Positions 40,327 to 48,954 of a stretch of 64,000 bases of DNA are shown in pieces. Position numbers and translations under genes: made by a program. The notes beneath the pieces are model-generated. The model was given only the letters and a program-made list of their open reading frames with translations, ran no database searches and was not told the DNA's origin. Within the stretch, counting starts at the first letter, position 1, and each line of letters begins with the position of its first letter. Source of the stretch: Hymenobacter psychrophilus (lineage in GTDB: Bacteria; Bacteroidota; Bacteroidia; Cytophagales; Hymenobacteraceae); the NCBI RefSeq assembly GCF_900107135.1, contig NZ_FNOV01000004.1:294445-358444 (forward strand). The letters run 5' to 3'.

Positions 40327-41292
40327 TTAGTAATACGCGCCGGGTACCAGGTAATTGCGTACGTAGTCGTTGATGCCGTCTTCGAGGCGGGTGAAGGGCC
40401 GCTCGTAGCCGATGCCGCGCAGCTTGCTCATGTCGGCCTGCGTGAAGTACTGGTAGGTGTCGCGGATGTCTTCGGGCGTGTCGCGGAAGTGGATGTCGGC
40501 GGTGCGGCCGAGGGCGGCGAAAGTGCTCAGCGTGAGGTCGAGGAAGGTGCGCGCCTCGCCGGTGCCCAGATTGTAGATGCCCGAGGCGCGGCGGGTCTGC
40601 ATCAGAAACATGCACACATCCACCACATCTTTCACATACACAAAGTCGCGCTGCTGCTCGCCGTCGGCGAAATCGGGGTTGTGCGAGCGAAACAGCGTCA
40701 TCGAGCCCGTTTCCTGAATCTGGCGGAAGGCATGCAGAATAACCGAGGCCATGCGGCCCTTATGGTACTCGTTGGGGCCGTACACGTTGAAAAATTTCAG
40801 GCCGGCCCAGAAAAACGGTTTTTCCGGCTGCTGCACGGCCCAGTTATCAAAGTCGTTCTTCGACTCGCCGTAGGGGTTGAGCGGGCGCAGCAGCGGCAGC
40901 AGCACGTCGTCGTCGGAGTAGCCCAGCGTGCCCGAGCCGTAGGTGGCCGCCGACGAGGCGTAGACCAGCGGCAGCTGGTAGCGGCAGCAGGCCTGCCACA
41001 TCTGCTTGGAGTACTCCAGGTTGAGGACGTTGAGCAGCTCGCGGTTGGTTTCGGTGGTGTCGGTGCGGGCGCCGAGGTGGAAAATGAACTCCACATCGGC
41101 GTGGTGCGCCTCGAGCCACGGGAAAAACTCCTCGCGGTCGACGTACTCCGTCAGGTGCTTGCCCGAGAGGTTGAGCAGCTTCCGCTCGTTGGTGAAGTTA
41201 TCGACCACCACAATTTCGTTGAAATTGGCGGCATTAAGGCGGGTAACGAGGGCACTGGCAATAAAGCCGGCCGCTCCGGTGACGATGATCAT
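40327..41292 (-). CDS. hldD: ADP-L-glycero-D-manno-heptose 6-epimerase
   Basis: A 321-residue extended SDR that epimerises ADP-heptose for the LPS inner core. The NADP-binding loop is VTGAAGFIASALV (residues 4-16); FIFHLGARTDTTE near 70, LVYASSAATYGSG near 107, YGESKNDFDNW near 138 (catalytic Tyr and Lys), and FFNVYGPNEYHKGRMASV near 167 are all diagnostic for HldD. The third Gly of GxxGxxG is Ala here. Length is normal. The ATG at 41290-41292 has a TACTTTTG box (reverse strand, 41312-41319) 20 bp upstream. Confidence 0.95.
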   Translation of the reverse strand: MIIVTGAAGFIASALVTRLNAANFNEIVVVDNFTNERKLLNLSGKHLTEYVDREEFFPWLEAHHADVEFIFHLGARTDTTETNRELLNVLNLEYSKQMWQACCRYQLPLVYASSAATYGSGTLGYSDDDVLLPLLRPLNPYGESKNDFDNWAVQQPEKPFFWAGLKFFNVYGPNEYHKGRMASVILHAFRQIQETGSMTLFRSHNPDFADGEQQRDFVYVKDVVDVCMFLMQTRRASGIYNLGTGEARTFLDLTLSTFAALGRTADIHFRDTPEDIRDTYQYFTQADMSKLRGIGYERPFTRLEDGINDYVRNYLVPGAYY

Positions 41293-41311
41293 AAGGCAGA
41301 GAATTTAGACC

Positions 41312-41319
41312 CAAAAGTA
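41312..41319 (-). promoter_or_regulatory. Promoter -7 box for hldD
   Basis: TACTTTTG on the reverse strand matches TAnnTTTG exactly, giving a leader of roughly 13 nt before the hldD ATG. Confidence 0.5.
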
Positions 41320-41494
41320 ACCAGCTGCCCGCGAATGGCCGGCCGCCGGCAGGTTTCGGGGAAGATAACGGGTCAGGAACTCCTGGTACGGGCCGCGCCG
41401 CAAGCCGGGTTAGATGTAGCGGCACCCGTTAACGCCGCTCGCCGCCCAATGCGCGGAATGTGGGCATAACAGTTCGGGCATGCTTTCGGCCGGT

Positions 41495-41502
41495 TACCTT
41501 TG
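41495..41502 (+). promoter_or_regulatory. Promoter -7 box for the substrate-binding protein gene
   Basis: TACCTTTG matches TAnnTTTG exactly and ends 5 bp before the ATG at 41508, implying a leaderless mRNA. Confidence 0.5.
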
Positions 41503-41507
41503 CGCGT

Positions 41508-42440
41508 ATGCCCCGTTTATTCGCTGCCCGCCTGCTCGGGCGCAGCCTGCCGCTACTGCTGCTGCTGGCCGCCTGCCGCCCCGATACGCCCGCCACCATT
41601 GCCCCGCCCGAAGCCGCCGCCGCCCCTCAGCAGCTGCGCGACGATTTGGGTCGGACCCTGACCGTGCCGGCCCATCCGCGCCGCATTATGGCCCTGGCGG
41701 CCTCCATGACCGAAATGCTGTACGCCGTGGCCGATACGGCTACCATTGTAGCCCGCACCCAGGTCTGCGACTATCCGGCGGCCGCGTTGCGCAAGCCCGT
41801 AATCAACAGTTACCCGCTTGATCTGGAGCGTTTGGTGGCCCTCAAACCCGATGTAGTTTTCACGACCACCGGCATCACCTCCGAAGCCGACGCTCAACGC
41901 CTGCAGGAGCTGGGAATTCCGGTGTACTATCAGCAGTATGATAAGGTGGAGGATATTTTTCGGGGCCTGACTGATCTGGGCCGCATTCTGGGCCGCGTGC
42001 CCCAGGCCCGGCACCTGGTCGATTCGCTGCGGGCCGAGCTGCGGGCCGTTGAGTCACTGCCCAAACCTTCGCCGGCCTCCACGGTACTGGCCATCACTTG
42101 GACCGACCCGATTTACGTGTACGGCCAGAACACGCTGTTTACCGACAAAATCCGGCTGGCCGGCGGGCAGAATGCGGTGCTGGAAAAATTCACCCAGCCC
42201 TACCCGGCCCTCACCCGCGAATACATCCTCCAACTCAACCCCGACATCGTGCTCGGCGGCTCGTTCGGCAAGCTCGACAGCACATTCTTCCGCCTCTATC
42301 CCGAGCTAAAACGCATTCAGGCCTACCAGACCCGCCGCATCTACGACCCCACCGACGACCTGATGTCGCGCCCCGGCCCCCGGGTAGTGGAATCGGTGAA
42401 GGAATTACGGGGGCTTATCTGGTCGCCGCCCGCGCCATGA
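41508..42440 (+). CDS. ABC transporter substrate-binding lipoprotein, BtuF/FepB-like
   Basis: A 310-residue class III solute-binding protein. The signal peptide ends in the lipobox LLAAC (Cys about 22). DLGRTLTVPAHPRRIMAL (about 46-63) is the entry strand, then MLYAVADTATIVAR, LERLVALKPDVVFTTTG and LQLNPDIVLGGSFGKLD, typical of siderophore, haem or cobalamin binders. It would feed the permease encoded next, whose ATG overlaps this stop (ATGA at 42437). Start ATG 41508 is supported by the promoter box at 41495. The ligand is not predictable. Confidence 0.9.
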   Translation: MPRLFAARLLGRSLPLLLLLAACRPDTPATIAPPEAAAAPQQLRDDLGRTLTVPAHPRRIMALAASMTEMLYAVADTATIVARTQVCDYPAAALRKPVINSYPLDLERLVALKPDVVFTTTGITSEADAQRLQELGIPVYYQQYDKVEDIFRGLTDLGRILGRVPQARHLVDSLRAELRAVESLPKPSPASTVLAITWTDPIYVYGQNTLFTDKIRLAGGQNAVLEKFTQPYPALTREYILQLNPDIVLGGSFGKLDSTFFRLYPELKRIQAYQTRRIYDPTDDLMSRPGPRVVESVKELRGLIWSPPAP

Positions 42441-43438
42441 GCCGCCCCGCGCTGCCCTTTATTCTGGCCAGTCTGCTGCTGACAGCAGCCCTGCTGGCCG
42501 TGGGTTTGCGGGTGGGCAGCTACGAAACTGATTATGCCCTGATTGGCCGCGCGCTGCTGCACTACGATGCCCGCGACCCGGCCCAGCTCGTGCTCATCGA
42601 GCTGCGGCTGCCGCGGCTGCTGCTGGCACTGCTGGCCGGGGCCGGGCTGGCCCTGAGCGGCTACGTGATGCAGGCCATGGTAAACAACCCGCTGGCCGAC
42701 CCTTACTTGCTCGGTACGGCTTCGGGCGGGGCGCTGGGGGCCAGCCTCACGTTCCTGTTTCTGCCGGGCCTCACGGTATTCGGCCTGTACGCGCCCCCGC
42801 TGGCGGCACTGGTCGGGGCGCTGGGTGTTACGCTGGTGGTGGTGGTGGTAGGCAGCCGGCGGGGGCGGGTGGTACCCACGCTGCTGCTGCTGGCGGGCGT
42901 GGCTATGGGCTCGTTGGTGACGGCCGTGGGCGGGCTGCTTACGTTTCTGGCCGCCACCGAGGAGAAGCTGCGCACTATCACGTTCTGGTCGTTGGGCGGG
43001 TTCGAGCGGGCCAACTGGGCTACGCTGCCCTATCCGGCCGCCGCCGTGGGGCTGGGGTTAGCGGCGCTGGCGCTGCTACGCCCGCAGCTGAATCTGCTGC
43101 TGCTGGGTGAGGAGCGGGCCACGGCCCTAGGCCTGCCGGTGGCCCGCACGCGTTGGCTGCTGCTGCTCATTGCCTCGGGCCTCACCGGGGCCGTGGTGGC
43201 GCTCTGCGGCCCCATTGGGTTTGTGGGGCTGGTCATTCCGCATCTCACGCGCTGGCTGCTGGGCACGGTGGGCGGGGGCAATATGCTGTTCTGCGCGCTG
43301 CTGGGCGGCAATTTCCTGGTGCTGTGCGACCTGCTGGCCCGCGTGCTCTATCCGCCCGCCGGCTTGCCCGTGGGCCTGGTCACGGCCCTGTTCGGCGTAC
43401 CGTTCTTCGTATATTTGCTGCGCAAACAAGGGGCGTAG
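42437..43438 (+). CDS. FecCD/BtuC-family ABC transporter permease
   Basis: A 333-residue inner-membrane protein with about ten helices. RLPRLLLALLAGAGLALSGYVMQAM (in part) near residue 55 is the FecCD signature, NNPLADPYLLGTASGG near 83, and GPIGFVGLVIPHLTRWLLG near 256 the coupling region to the ATPase. It should import the ligand of the preceding binding protein. The start codon overlaps the previous stop by ATGA, indicating translational coupling. No ABC ATPase gene follows; queD comes next, so the ATPase must be elsewhere or shared. Confidence 0.93.
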   Translation: MSRPALPFILASLLLTAALLAVGLRVGSYETDYALIGRALLHYDARDPAQLVLIELRLPRLLLALLAGAGLALSGYVMQAMVNNPLADPYLLGTASGGALGASLTFLFLPGLTVFGLYAPPLAALVGALGVTLVVVVVGSRRGRVVPTLLLLAGVAMGSLVTAVGGLLTFLAATEEKLRTITFWSLGGFERANWATLPYPAAAVGLGLAALALLRPQLNLLLLGEERATALGLPVARTRWLLLLIASGLTGAVVALCGPIGFVGLVIPHLTRWLLGTVGGGNMLFCALLGGNFLVLCDLLARVLYPPAGLPVGLVTALFGVPFFVYLLRKQGA

Positions 43439-43464
43439 GCAACTACGCCTCCAACATCTTACCA

Positions 43465-43884
43465 ATGATATACATAAGCCGCCAGGAACACTTCAACGCC
43501 GCTCACAAGCTGCACAACCCCAAGTGGAGCGACGAGCGCAATAAAGAAGTGTTCGGCCCCTGCGCCAACACCAACTGGCACGGCCACAACTACGACCTTA
43601 TCGTGACGGTGAAGGGCCGGCCCGATCCGGAAACCGGCTTTGTCATCGACCTCAAGGAGCTCAGTACCCTCATCCGCACCCACGTCATCGATCAGGTCGA
43701 TCATAAAAATCTCAATCTTGACGTGCCCTTTATGGCCGGCCAGCTGGCCAGCACCGAAAACCTGGTGGTAGCCTTCTGGAAAATTCTGCAGCCCGAAATC
43801 GAAGCCATTTCTCCGGCCCGCCTGCACTCGCTCAAGCTCTACGAAACGCCCCGCAACTTCGTGGAGTATTTTGGGGAGGAGTAG
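43465..43884 (+). CDS. queD: 6-carboxytetrahydropterin synthase (QueD/PTPS family)
   Basis: A 139-residue enzyme of the PTPS fold, which in bacteria usually makes 6-carboxytetrahydropterin for queuosine and other 7-deazapurines. EHFNAAHKLHN near residue 8 and the NWHGHNYDL block near 37 hold the zinc histidines; CANT just before it carries the catalytic Cys; FVIDLKELSTLI and VDHKNLNLD near 76 and STENLVVAFW near 93 are family features. ATG at 43465, 26 bp after the permease stop, so co-transcription is possible. Confidence 0.9.
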   Translation: MIYISRQEHFNAAHKLHNPKWSDERNKEVFGPCANTNWHGHNYDLIVTVKGRPDPETGFVIDLKELSTLIRTHVIDQVDHKNLNLDVPFMAGQLASTENLVVAFWKILQPEIEAISPARLHSLKLYETPRNFVEYFGEE

Positions 43885-43892
43885 GTCCCAGG

Positions 43893-43994
43893 GGCTGTCA
43901 TGCTGAGCAGCGCGAAGCATCTCGCTCGTTCGAAATCAAGTTACTTTGGCAACGTCAGCACGCGAGATGCTTCGCGCTGCTCAGCATGACTGCC
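43893..43994. repeat. R1 inverted repeat, copy f
   Basis: Arms 43893-43925 and 43962-43994 (33 bp, near perfect) share gtcatgctgagcagcgcg. It sits between queD and lpxB, ending 17 bp before the lpxB ATG. Confidence 0.92.
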
Positions 43995-44011
43995 AAGTTT
44001 AATTCAAACAG

Positions 44012-45133
44012 ATGAAGTATTACCTGATAGCGGGCGAGCGGTCCGGGGATTTTCACGCGGCCAGCCTGATGCAGGAGTTGCGCCAGCAGGATCCCGAGGC
44101 TGAGTTTCGCTTCTGGGGCGGCGACCTGATGCAGGCCGAGGGCGGCGAGATGGTGCGTCATTACCAGGAAATGGCCATTATGGGCTTCTGGGAGGCCGCT
44201 ACCAGCGTGCTCAAGTTTCGCGGCTACCTCAAGCAGGCCCAGCGCGACCTGCTGGCCTGGCAGCCCGATGTGGTGATTCTGGTGGATTACGCCGGCTTCA
44301 ACATGCGGGTGGCCAAATTTGCCAAAGAGGCCGGCCTGCAGGTGTTCTACTACATCTCGCCCAAAATATGGGCCTGGAACCAGGGCCGGGTGCATCAGGT
44401 GAAGAAGGTGGTCGATCGGATGTTCGTGATTCTGCCCTTCGAGCAGGAGTTCTACCAGCGCTTCGATTACAAGGTCGACTACATCGGCAACCCCATTGCC
44501 GACAGTGTGGGCGAGCACCAGAAAGCAGCAGACTTTTACCTGCGCAACCAGCTCGACCCCGAGCGGCCCATTATTGCGGTGCTGCCGGGCTCGCGCAAGC
44601 AGGAAATCGAGGAGATGCTCTACGAGATGCTGGCCATTCTGCCGCCTTTCCTGAACTACCAGTTCATCGTGGCCGGCGTCGATAACCTCGAACGCAACTA
44701 CTACGCCCACTTCGAGCGCAACAACGTGCGCGTCCTCTTCGACCAGACCTACGACCTGCTGGCCCACGCCACGGCCGCGCTGGTTACCAGCGGCACCGCC
44801 ACGCTCGAAACGGCGCTGTTCCGGGTGCCGCAGGTGGTGTGCTACCGCACCAGCGCCGTGTCGTACGCCATCGGCAAAGCCGTCATCAAGGTGCCTTTCA
44901 TCTCATTGGTCAACCTGATTGCGGGTAAGGAAGTCGTGAAGGAGCTTATCCAGGGCGAGTTCAACTCCCGCAACCTTGTCATCGAGTTGAAGAAAATCAC
45001 TGCCGACGAAGACTTCATTGCCAAGCAGAAAGCCGGTTACGCCGAAATCTGGGAGAAGCTGGGCCAGCAGAAATCGTCCAAGAAAGCCGCGACGCTGATG
45101 GTGGGCTACCTACGCGAGCCGAAAACGGCGTAG
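44012..45133 (+). CDS. lpxB: Lipid-A-disaccharide synthase
   Basis: A 373-residue glycosyltransferase (GT19) that joins UDP-2,3-diacylglucosamine to lipid X to make lipid A disaccharide at the inner membrane. LIAGERSGDFHAASLM at residues 5-20 is the opening signature; MGFWEAATSVLKF near 56 and YISPKIWAWNQGR near 114 form the acceptor site; NPIADSVGEH and IAVLPGSRKQEIEEML near 188, then VTSGTATLETALF near 254 give the donor site. All are intact and the length is normal. Confidence 0.96.
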   Translation: MKYYLIAGERSGDFHAASLMQELRQQDPEAEFRFWGGDLMQAEGGEMVRHYQEMAIMGFWEAATSVLKFRGYLKQAQRDLLAWQPDVVILVDYAGFNMRVAKFAKEAGLQVFYYISPKIWAWNQGRVHQVKKVVDRMFVILPFEQEFYQRFDYKVDYIGNPIADSVGEHQKAADFYLRNQLDPERPIIAVLPGSRKQEIEEMLYEMLAILPPFLNYQFIVAGVDNLERNYYAHFERNNVRVLFDQTYDLLAHATAALVTSGTATLETALFRVPQVVCYRTSAVSYAIGKAVIKVPFISLVNLIAGKEVVKELIQGEFNSRNLVIELKKITADEDFIAKQKAGYAEIWEKLGQQKSSKKAATLMVGYLREPKTA

Positions 45134-45194
45134 GGCGGCGGAAATAACGCGATTGGTACGGCGGAAAGCCCGGCGCTGGCGGATGGAGTGATGC

Positions 45195-45860
45195 TCACTG
45201 CACCGTCACCAGCTCCGGGCTTTCCAGCATCCGGACCGGCGAAATCACCCGCTCATCCAGCGGTAGCTTGTTGCCATACCGCTCGCGCATTTTGGCCTGC
45301 ACGGCGGGGTGGGAGAGGTCGAACTCGCGCAGCTGCTGAAGCTGGCCGATTGCGCGGCCGGTTGCTTGCTGGTACATCTTCCAGAGCAGCTCCGAGCAGT
45401 AAATGCGTTCATCCGACCAGCCAAAATACAGGTCGTAGTTACGGCCCCGGTATTGCTCGCCGACGGCCTGCAACTTACGTAGCACGGGTGGCGTCAGCAC
45501 CGTTTCGGCGTCGCGCAGGCGCTTGACGACGAACTGCCCATCTTTGCCCCGGGCCACCCAGGCAGCCAGGGAAGTTTCGCTTACTGGCTGCACGGCTTCA
45601 AATACGCGCCATTCACCGTTTTTTTGAAACAGGATGCCACAGTGGCTGTACGCCGAGTGCGTGGCCAGTTGAATGGCCCGGCTCTGGGCCGATTGGGAAG
45701 TCTGGAAAATCAGGTCGCCGTTGCGGAGCCGGGCGCCCAGCTTCGCAACGGTTCGGCTCGCGGTCCGGGTAGCTTGGTAACGCGTTAAGTAGCGTTGGGC
45801 GCGTGGATAAGCTGCCAGCGCAGAGGCGACCAGAAAAAGCAGCAGCAATATTCGGCGCAT
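45195..45860 (-). CDS. YiiX/YebB-like permuted papain-like amidase
   Basis: A 221-residue NlpC/P60-like cysteine peptidase of the permuted type. The N-terminal hydrophobic segment (LLLFLVASALAA) is a signal or anchor. GDLIFQTSQSAQSRAIQLAT near residue 48, then HSAYSHCGILF (catalytic His) and IYCSELLWKMYQQ (catalytic Cys) near 152 match the YiiX family. These enzymes cleave amide or ester bonds in lipids or peptides at the envelope. The substrate here is unknown. ATG at 45858-45860. Confidence 0.85.
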   Translation of the reverse strand: MRRILLLLFLVASALAAYPRAQRYLTRYQATRTASRTVAKLGARLRNGDLIFQTSQSAQSRAIQLATHSAYSHCGILFQKNGEWRVFEAVQPVSETSLAAWVARGKDGQFVVKRLRDAETVLTPPVLRKLQAVGEQYRGRNYDLYFGWSDERIYCSELLWKMYQQATGRAIGQLQQLREFDLSHPAVQAKMRERYGNKLPLDERVISPVRMLESPELVTVQ

Positions 45861-45916
45861 AGTGATTTAATCTAAATGCTGGACTTCCTCTATCGGAAAA
45901 GCAAGACAAGGTAAAT

Positions 45917-46657
45917 ATGAGTTATATATCAGCTAAAATGGCGGCAGCGGTGGAAAACATCTACCAGGTATTTGCCTGCTACCCGCTCAATCCAGCAATG
46001 GAGGGCAGCCCAGTTTATGCCGACACGATAGAGGCGTGGAATAAAATGCTGGCAGCAAAACCTCTGCGCAACTTAACGGAAGAGGACCTGCAAATCTTCT
46101 ATTTTAAGGCCCTTACCACTTGGGGCGACGTAAACGACTTCCGGTATTTTCTGCCGCGCATTCTGGAGCTGCTAACTGCTTTTAGTGGCAACTGGGAGGA
46201 GTGGGTAGCGCTAGACAAGCTCTGTTACGGCCATTGGAAAACCTGGCCGGAAACAGAACAGAAAGCTATTCGCCATTACTTGCTAACCCTTTGGCGAGAG
46301 GTGCTAATTTCCGAATCAGAAATGGCCAATATCAGTCTGGGAGATTATCTGGCTGCCATTGCGAATGTGTATCCTGATTCAGGGCAACTAATCCAGCTTT
46401 GGCACCAAATTAAAAGCTCTCACAAAATTCCTCGGTTGGTTGACTTTGTGTATAAAAACCCGCAAGAATTGTTGGGCAAGAAGCGGCTGAGCATTTTTGA
46501 TAAAGCCCACGAGCAAAGCGCACACTTCTTTTCGTGGCTGACTAGTGCGGCGCTGATGGCAGAACTCACGGCCGATTTCTTCCGCAACCCATCGTCGGCG
46601 TATGCTACGGAGCTTTCGGCCGTAATCCGGATGCTCGAAGAAGCGGCTAAAAAATAA
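45917..46657 (+). CDS. Hypothetical protein, 246 aa
   Basis: A soluble, helix-rich protein with many aromatic residues (IFYFKALTTWGDVNDFRYFLP, ILELLTAFSGNWEEW, HFFSWLTSAALMAEL). No signal peptide or membrane helix. No family is recognised, though the TTWGDVxDFRYFLPRI stretch looks like a conserved core seen in some uncharacterised bacterial proteins. The DNA is visibly more AT-rich than its neighbours and it is a lone gene, both signs of recent acquisition. Start ATG 45917; the stop overlaps the end of the fabG terminator region. Confidence 0.7.
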   Translation: MSYISAKMAAAVENIYQVFACYPLNPAMEGSPVYADTIEAWNKMLAAKPLRNLTEEDLQIFYFKALTTWGDVNDFRYFLPRILELLTAFSGNWEEWVALDKLCYGHWKTWPETEQKAIRHYLLTLWREVLISESEMANISLGDYLAAIANVYPDSGQLIQLWHQIKSSHKIPRLVDFVYKNPQELLGKKRLSIFDKAHEQSAHFFSWLTSAALMAELTADFFRNPSSAYATELSAVIRMLEEAAKK

Positions 46658-46689
46658 GCCCGATGCCGGCTCGGTAGCCAACATCGGGC
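46651..46689 (-). terminator. Intrinsic terminator of fabG (reverse strand)
   Basis: Stem gcccgatg/catcgggc (46658-46665 with 46682-46689) followed, on the reverse strand, by ttattttt. It overlaps the 3' end of the convergent hypothetical gene. Confidence 0.75.
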
Positions 46690-46722
46690 GAAAGCACGCG
46701 CGGAGGCAACGTGTTACTGGTT

Positions 46723-47472
46723 CTACGTCAGCATACCGCCGTCTACCTGCAACACTTGGCCCGTGATGTAGGCCGAGTCGTCGGAGGCCAGGAAGGCGGT
46801 TGCTTTGGCTACGTCTTCGGGGGTGCCGCCGCGGCGCAGCGGAATGGCCTTGCGCCACTCGTCGACCTGCTTGGCGTCGAGGGCGTCGGTCATTTCGGTT
46901 TCGATGAAGCCGGGGGCCACTGCGTTGCAGCGGATGTTGCGCGAGCCCAGCTCCAGGGCCACCGACTTGGTGAAGCCGATAATACCCGCCTTGGAGGCCG
47001 CGTAGTTGGCCTGCCCGGCGTTGCCCTTCACGCCCACCACCGACGACATATTGATGATGCTGCCCGCTTTGGCCCGCATCATGGGCTTGGTGGCGGCCTT
47101 GGTCAGGTTGAATACCGACTTCAGGTTCACGGCCATTACTTGGTCCCACTGCTGCTCGCTCATGCGCATCAGCAGCCCGTCCTGGGTAATGCCGGCGTTG
47201 TTGACCAGAATATCAAGCTTACCGAACTCGGCCACCACGTCTTCCACCAGCTTTTCGGCCTCAGCGTACACCGACGCATCGGAGCGGAAGCCCTTCACCT
47301 TGGTGCCGGAGGCCGCCAGCTCCTGTTCCAGCTGCTGGCCTTTCTCCACGCTGGAGAGGTAGGTGAACGCCACCTGCGCGCCCTGCTGGGCAAAATACGC
47401 GGCAATAGCGCGGCCAATTCCTTTAGAAGCGCCCGTAATCAGGGCCACTTTTCCGTCGAGCAGTTTTGTCAT
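46723..47472 (-). CDS. fabG: 3-oxoacyl-[acyl-carrier-protein] reductase
   Basis: A 249-residue classical SDR that reduces beta-ketoacyl-ACP in fatty-acid elongation. [17 protein letters not shown] (residues 11-27), VNNAGITQDGLLMRM near 92, IINMSSVVGVKGNAGQ (catalytic Ser near 144) and NYAASKAGIIGFTKS (Tyr and Lys near 157) are the FabG landmarks; FIETEMTDAL and GQVLQVDGGML near the end fit as well. The match is closer to housekeeping FabG than that of the SDR at 31.7 kb. The ATG at 47470-47472 is used; upstream is R4 repeat. Confidence 0.93.
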   Translation of the reverse strand: MTKLLDGKVALITGASKGIGRAIAAYFAQQGAQVAFTYLSSVEKGQQLEQELAASGTKVKGFRSDASVYAEAEKLVEDVVAEFGKLDILVNNAGITQDGLLMRMSEQQWDQVMAVNLKSVFNLTKAATKPMMRAKAGSIINMSSVVGVKGNAGQANYAASKAGIIGFTKSVALELGSRNIRCNAVAPGFIETEMTDALDAKQVDEWRKAIPLRRGGTPEDVAKATAFLASDDSAYITGQVLQVDGGMLT

Positions 47473-47475
47473 TTT

Positions 47476-47675
47476 ATGGGAGCTGTTGGCTGCTAGCTGT
47501 TCGCTCTCAGCTTTGGTGTTATAATGGCGCAAGCTACGAGCTTTGATGCATAGGATACGAAATTGAAGCGGTGAACAGGCTGAACGGGCCTACAACCCAC
47601 ACTTGTAGCCCGTGGCGTGTAGCTTGCGGCTCGAACTTCAAAAGCTAACAGCTAGCAGCTAATAGCTATCAGCTA
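47476..47675. repeat. R4 inverted repeat flanking the fabG / flavoprotein intergenic gap
   Basis: gagctgttggctgctagctg (from 47479) faces aaaagctaacagctagcagc (to about 47661), with imperfect pairing and a long spacer of about 120 bp. The gap is 209 bp and has no gene. Confidence 0.65.
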
Positions 47676-47681
47676 AAAAAA

Positions 47682-48914
47682 ATGACCATCTGCATTCTCG
47701 GGGCGGGACCGGGCGGGGCCACGGCGGCCCTGCACCTGGCCAACGCCGGCCACCACTGCCTGCTACTCGACCGCGCCACTTTTCCGCGCGATAAAGTGTG
47801 CGGCGACGCGCTCAGCGGTAAAGTGCTCAGCGAATTGCGCCGCATAGAGGAGGGCCTGCCCGACCGCTTGGCTGCCGAGCCGGCCCAGCTGCCCAGCTGG
47901 GGCATCGACTTCTACGCGCCCAACGGCCGCCGGCTGGCCGTGCCCTTCAAGCCCCACTACAACCCGGCCACCGACCGCGCCGCCGGCCACATCAGCAAGC
48001 GCATCGACTTCGATAATTTTCTCATCGAAGAGGTACGCCGCCGGCCCGAAATCGACTTTCGCGAAAATACCGATGTGGCCGCCCACGAGCAGCTGCCCGA
48101 CGGCCGCTGGCGCCTGCTGGACAAAGACGACACCGAAATAGCCACTGCCGATGTGCTGCTGGTGGCCAATGGGGCCCAATCGAACTTTGCCCGGGTGATT
48201 GGGGGGCACGTGCTGGAGCCGGCCCACCACTGCGCCGGCCTGCGGGCGTACTACCGCGGCGTAACCGGCCTGCACCCCGACAATTTCATCGAGCTGCACT
48301 TTATCAAGGAATTTCTGCCCGGCTACCTCTGGGTTTTCCCGCTACCCGACGGCCAGGCCAACGTGGGCGTGGGCATGCTTTCAGAAGCCGTGGCCAAGAA
48401 AAAGGTGAAGCTGCGCGAACGGCTCGACGAAATCCTGCGCACCCACCCGGCCCTGAAAGACCGGTTTGCCACCGCCGAACGGCTGGGGCCGGTGCGCGGC
48501 TTCGGGTTGCCGCTGGGCTCCAGGCGCCGCCCGCTTTCGGGCCGCAACTACCTGCTGCTCGGCGACGCCGGCTCGCTCATCGACCCGTTTTCGGGTGAGG
48601 GCATCAGCCACGCCATGGTAAGCGGCCGCCACGCCGCCGACTGGGCCGCCCGAGCCGTAGCGGCCCAAAACTTTACGCCGGAATTCCTGAAGGGCTACGA
48701 CGCGGCCGTGTACAACCGCCTCTGGCAGGAGCTGCGCCTGAGCCGGGCCATGCAGCGCCTGCTGGGCTACCCCTGGCTGTTCAACTTCATTGCCAACCGC
48801 GCCGCCAACAACCCCACGCTGGCCGAAACCATCAGCAACATGTTTCTCGACCTCGACCTGCGCGAGCGGCTGCGCCAGCCCAGCTTCTACTTCAAGCTGC
48901 TACTAGGGAAGTAG
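47682..48914 (+). CDS. NAD(P)/FAD-dependent oxidoreductase, geranylgeranyl reductase family
   Basis: A 410-residue flavoprotein. ICILGAGPGGATAALHLANA is the FAD loop at residues 3-22, DRATFPRDKVCGDALSG near 31 is characteristic of the geranylgeranyl reductase group, and LLLGDAGSLIDPFSGEGISHAM near 290 is the second FAD block. Relatives reduce isoprenoid double bonds or act in menaquinone or carotenoid pathways; the substrate here is unknown. The ATG at 47682 follows a run of seven A. A long hairpin follows the stop. Confidence 0.87.
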   Translation: MTICILGAGPGGATAALHLANAGHHCLLLDRATFPRDKVCGDALSGKVLSELRRIEEGLPDRLAAEPAQLPSWGIDFYAPNGRRLAVPFKPHYNPATDRAAGHISKRIDFDNFLIEEVRRRPEIDFRENTDVAAHEQLPDGRWRLLDKDDTEIATADVLLVANGAQSNFARVIGGHVLEPAHHCAGLRAYYRGVTGLHPDNFIELHFIKEFLPGYLWVFPLPDGQANVGVGMLSEAVAKKKVKLRERLDEILRTHPALKDRFATAERLGPVRGFGLPLGSRRRPLSGRNYLLLGDAGSLIDPFSGEGISHAMVSGRHAADWAARAVAAQNFTPEFLKGYDAAVYNRLWQELRLSRAMQRLLGYPWLFNFIANRAANNPTLAETISNMFLDLDLRERLRQPSFYFKLLLGK

Positions 48915-48954
48915 AGGAGGGGTGACGAAGATGACAGGAAGAGGAAGCGAGAAG

